A stretch of DNA of 32,436 bases from contig JAFQTK010000100.1 in NCBI GenBank assembly GCA_017409065.1, positions 1-32,436 of the forward strand, read 5' to 3'. The position numbers were made by a program, and so were the translations under genes. Source of the stretch: a bacterium. Its GTDB lineage: Bacteria > Cyanobacteriota > Vampirovibrionia > Gastranaerophilales > Gastranaerophilaceae. This document shows, in pieces, positions 30,708-32,436 of this stretch (position 1 is the first letter of the stretch; the number at the start of each line of letters is the position of its first letter). The notes under the pieces were generated by a model, which did not search any database, was not told the origin of the DNA, and saw only the letters and a list, made by a program, of their open reading frames with translations.

Positions 30708-30716
30708 TATATAACA
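30708..30716 (-). promoter_or_regulatory. Extended -10 promoter of the EF-hand gene
   Basis: TGT followed by TATATA on the minus strand; predicted leader about 100 nt ending in GAGGTAG. Identical in sequence to the candidate small-RNA promoter at 14463-14471. Confidence 0.4.
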
Positions 30717-30730
30717 ATAGAGTAAAGGAA

Positions 30731-32128
30731 CTATAATTCAAAAGACTTTATAAAAGCAACAGCCTCGTTGTAGTTGGAAATATTCCCTTCTTCTTGCTCA
30801 ATTTTTAAGGCACTAATAATTTTGCCCAACAACGGAGATGGTTTTATTCCCAATATATTCATTATCTCATGTCCGTCTATAAGCTTTGGTAAGGGTTTTA
30901 AGGCTTCTAAGTTTTCAAAATATTTAGCCATTAGAACATTTAACTGATTAATATTTTGGGCAACAATCTCATCTGTAATATCTCTACCTCTGGCAGACAA
31001 CCTGTCAGCCATTGCCAAAACAATAATGTCTACTGTATCATTATCCATTTTCCTCAAAAATTTCATAACAGACTTATCATTAGCAAGATTTACGTTAGAT
31101 GGATATATATGATTTTTTATTAGCGTTTTAATATAAGTGATTTGTTTCTTTGAAAAATTCAGTTGTTTCAAATATGAGGGGGCCAATTCCGCACCTTTTG
31201 AATCATGAAATATAAATCTATGTCTGCCTGTTTCTTCATCAATTGTCCATGTGGCAGGTTTTCCAATATCGTGCATAAACGCACCTATTTTTAAATATGC
31301 CAGTTTCTTTATGCTTCCGTAAGGAGAAAAATTCAGAATATTTAAAGCATTTTCAGACAAATTTTTTATTATTAATTCAATTTGCTTAACGGTTTCAAGC
31401 GAATGATTAAACAAATCCAAATGGTGATGAGAATTTGGAGGAATTTGTTTTAACTCTGCAACAAATGGAAAAATTATTTCCAACATCCCTACCTCATTCA
31501 TAGCATTCAAGGCTTCAGCCGTATTATCACCTTCAAAAAGTTTCAATAACTCAGTATTGACTCTTTCTTTAGCCGGATTTTTTATTAATTCAGCATGTTT
31601 TTTTACTATTTGTTTTGTTTCATCATCAATTTTAAAACCTAAAGTGCTTTGAAACCGAAATACTCGTAAAAGCCTAAGTGCATCATCGGTAAAATTTTTT
31701 TCGCTAATCTTTCTAATAATACCATTTTTAATATCTTTTATTCCGTCATTTGGGTCATAAAAAGATTGAGAATCAAGATTAAAAGCAATTGAATTTATTG
31801 TTATATCACGTCTTTTAATATCTTTTTCCAAATCATTGTCAATTGCTCGAGCAAAATCTATGTAATTTTTTTTATCAGACAGTACAAGCCTATATATCCC
31901 CCAATCTTTATCCAATTCAACAAAAGAGGCACCTATTTCAGTTGCTATTTTTCTTGTAAGATTTTCGACATCAACATTCAACAGGATAATATCTCTATCA
32001 AAACTTTCTTTACCCAGAAACAAATCCCTCAGATACCCACCAACCAAATATGAATCTATACCGCACAAAAACGGTTTTATAACTTGCAAAACTTTATCAT
32101 TATTTATTTTATTAATTACACTATTCAT
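30731..32128 (-). CDS. Class II tRNA nucleotidyltransferase with HD domain, probably CC-adding
   Basis: 465 residues from ATG 32128; an ATG at 32140 would add four residues, and neither has a clear Shine-Dalgarno. N-terminal head: GGYLRDLFLG with Asp44 and Asp46 (FDRDI), RRDITINS (106-113) and the DDALRLLRVFRF motif. The segment between IDFA and DIKRRD is only 9 residues, against 25 in the protein at 8017-9246: the flexible loop is shortened, a known hallmark of CC-adding enzymes. The C-terminal half holds an HD domain (HHHLDLFNHS, GAFMHDIGKPATW, FHDSKGAELA), often seen in CCA-type enzymes. Overlaps rsmE by 8 nt. Confidence 0.85.
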   Translation of the reverse strand: MNSVINKINNDKVLQVIKPFLCGIDSYLVGGYLRDLFLGKESFDRDIILLNVDVENLTRKIATEIGASFVELDKDWGIYRLVLSDKKNYIDFARAIDNDLEKDIKRRDITINSIAFNLDSQSFYDPNDGIKDIKNGIIRKISEKNFTDDALRLLRVFRFQSTLGFKIDDETKQIVKKHAELIKNPAKERVNTELLKLFEGDNTAEALNAMNEVGMLEIIFPFVAELKQIPPNSHHHLDLFNHSLETVKQIELIIKNLSENALNILNFSPYGSIKKLAYLKIGAFMHDIGKPATWTIDEETGRHRFIFHDSKGAELAPSYLKQLNFSKKQITYIKTLIKNHIYPSNVNLANDKSVMKFLRKMDNDTVDIIVLAMADRLSARGRDITDEIVAQNINQLNVLMAKYFENLEALKPLPKLIDGHEIMNILGIKPSPLLGKIISALKIEQEEGNISNYNEAVAFIKSFEL

Positions 32129-32436
32129 TGCAAAGCCCATATATTATATTTGAAAGTGCTGCAATTACAGCAGTGTCAGCCCTTAAAATAAGATTTCCCA
32201 GTGATACCATAGCTATATTTGAATTTTTCAAAATTTCGAACTCTCTTTGAGAGAACCCGCCTTCCGGACCAATTATCACAAGTATTTTATCTTTATTTCC
32301 AATACTAAGCGTATTGAGATAAGTTTTCAATGTAAATGCAGCATTTTTCTCAACACATGCTATTTTAATATTAAAATCATTATTATTAATTATAGATTCT
32401 AAATCCGTAACATCATAAACGGGTGCAATATCCGGT
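32121..32436 (-). CDS. rsmE: 16S rRNA m3U1498 methyltransferase RsmE, C-terminal part
   Basis: About 104 residues; the N-terminal part (including the PUA-like domain) lies beyond the right edge. The SPOUT methyltransferase core is clear: ILVIIGPEGGFSQREFE and SLGNLILRADTAVIAALS, the SAM-binding knot motifs of RsmE (IGPEGG...E, LG..ILR..TA). The frame stays open to position 32436. The end overlaps the tRNA nucleotidyltransferase start, giving an RNA-modification/maturation pair. Confidence 0.93.
   Translation of the reverse strand, partial: PDIAPVYDVTDLESIINNNDFNIKIACVEKNAAFTLKTYLNTLSIGNKDKILVIIGPEGGFSQREFEILKNSNIAMVSLGNLILRADTAVIAALSNIIYGLCNE

Overview
The window is low-GC DNA whose gene content points to a non-photosynthetic relative of the Cyanobacteria (Melainabacteria/Vampirovibrionia, most likely a gut Gastranaerophilales). 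This placement is inference. It rests on an AT-rich anaerobe-like gene set (flavodiiron protein, TM1266-type regulator, corrinoid adenosyltransferase), KDO synthesis genes (kdsD, kdsC) that imply an LPS outer membrane, what look like two tRNA nucleotidyltransferases, EF-hand and 'SFKG...DP' proteins, and many lineage-type hypotheticals. I see no tRNA or rRNA gene, insertion sequence, prophage or CRISPR array.

Layout. 1-1898 (-) is the N-terminal two thirds of uvrA, divergent from trxA (2006-2329). 2419-6730 (+) is an envelope cluster: a large TPR protein, a lipoprotein, a YkgJ-type cysteine-cluster protein, a TPR lipoprotein and lgt. 6816-10720 (+) holds a glycine-rich hypothetical, a HTH/coiled-coil protein, a tRNA nucleotidyltransferase without an HD domain and a divergent GH13-like protein. 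10853-12516 (+) holds a small unknown protein, hsp20 with a probable RNA thermometer, a TM1266-like ACT protein and a single-domain response regulator. 12505-19948 (-) holds two linked membrane-associated hypotheticals, a candidate small RNA, rplJ-rplL with a structured leader, miaB, trxB, a secreted protein, an SDR and a STAS-like protein. 20096-21628 (+) is kdsD-kdsC, facing an alpha-helical repeat protein (-). Then come an AT-rich SAMHD1-like HD protein, dnaK and a flavodiiron protein (+), 5-formyl-THF cyclo-ligase (-), and an XRE regulator overlapping cobO (+). The right end (-) carries a long EF-hand/coiled-coil protein, a second tRNA nucleotidyltransferase (HD type, probably CC-adding) and the C-terminal part of rsmE.

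Regulatory reading. Two promoter habits recur. One is an extended -10 (TGYTATNAT-like) in front of at least nine units. The other is a -10 hexamer lying exactly 6 nt before an ATG that has no Shine-Dalgarno, which predicts leaderless mRNAs for uvrA, the large TPR gene, the response regulator and a secreted protein. The most notable signals are the hsp20 5' leader, where a 14-bp helix buries the whole ribosome binding site; the self-contained non-coding unit at 14240-14471; and the probable split of CCA addition between two enzymes.
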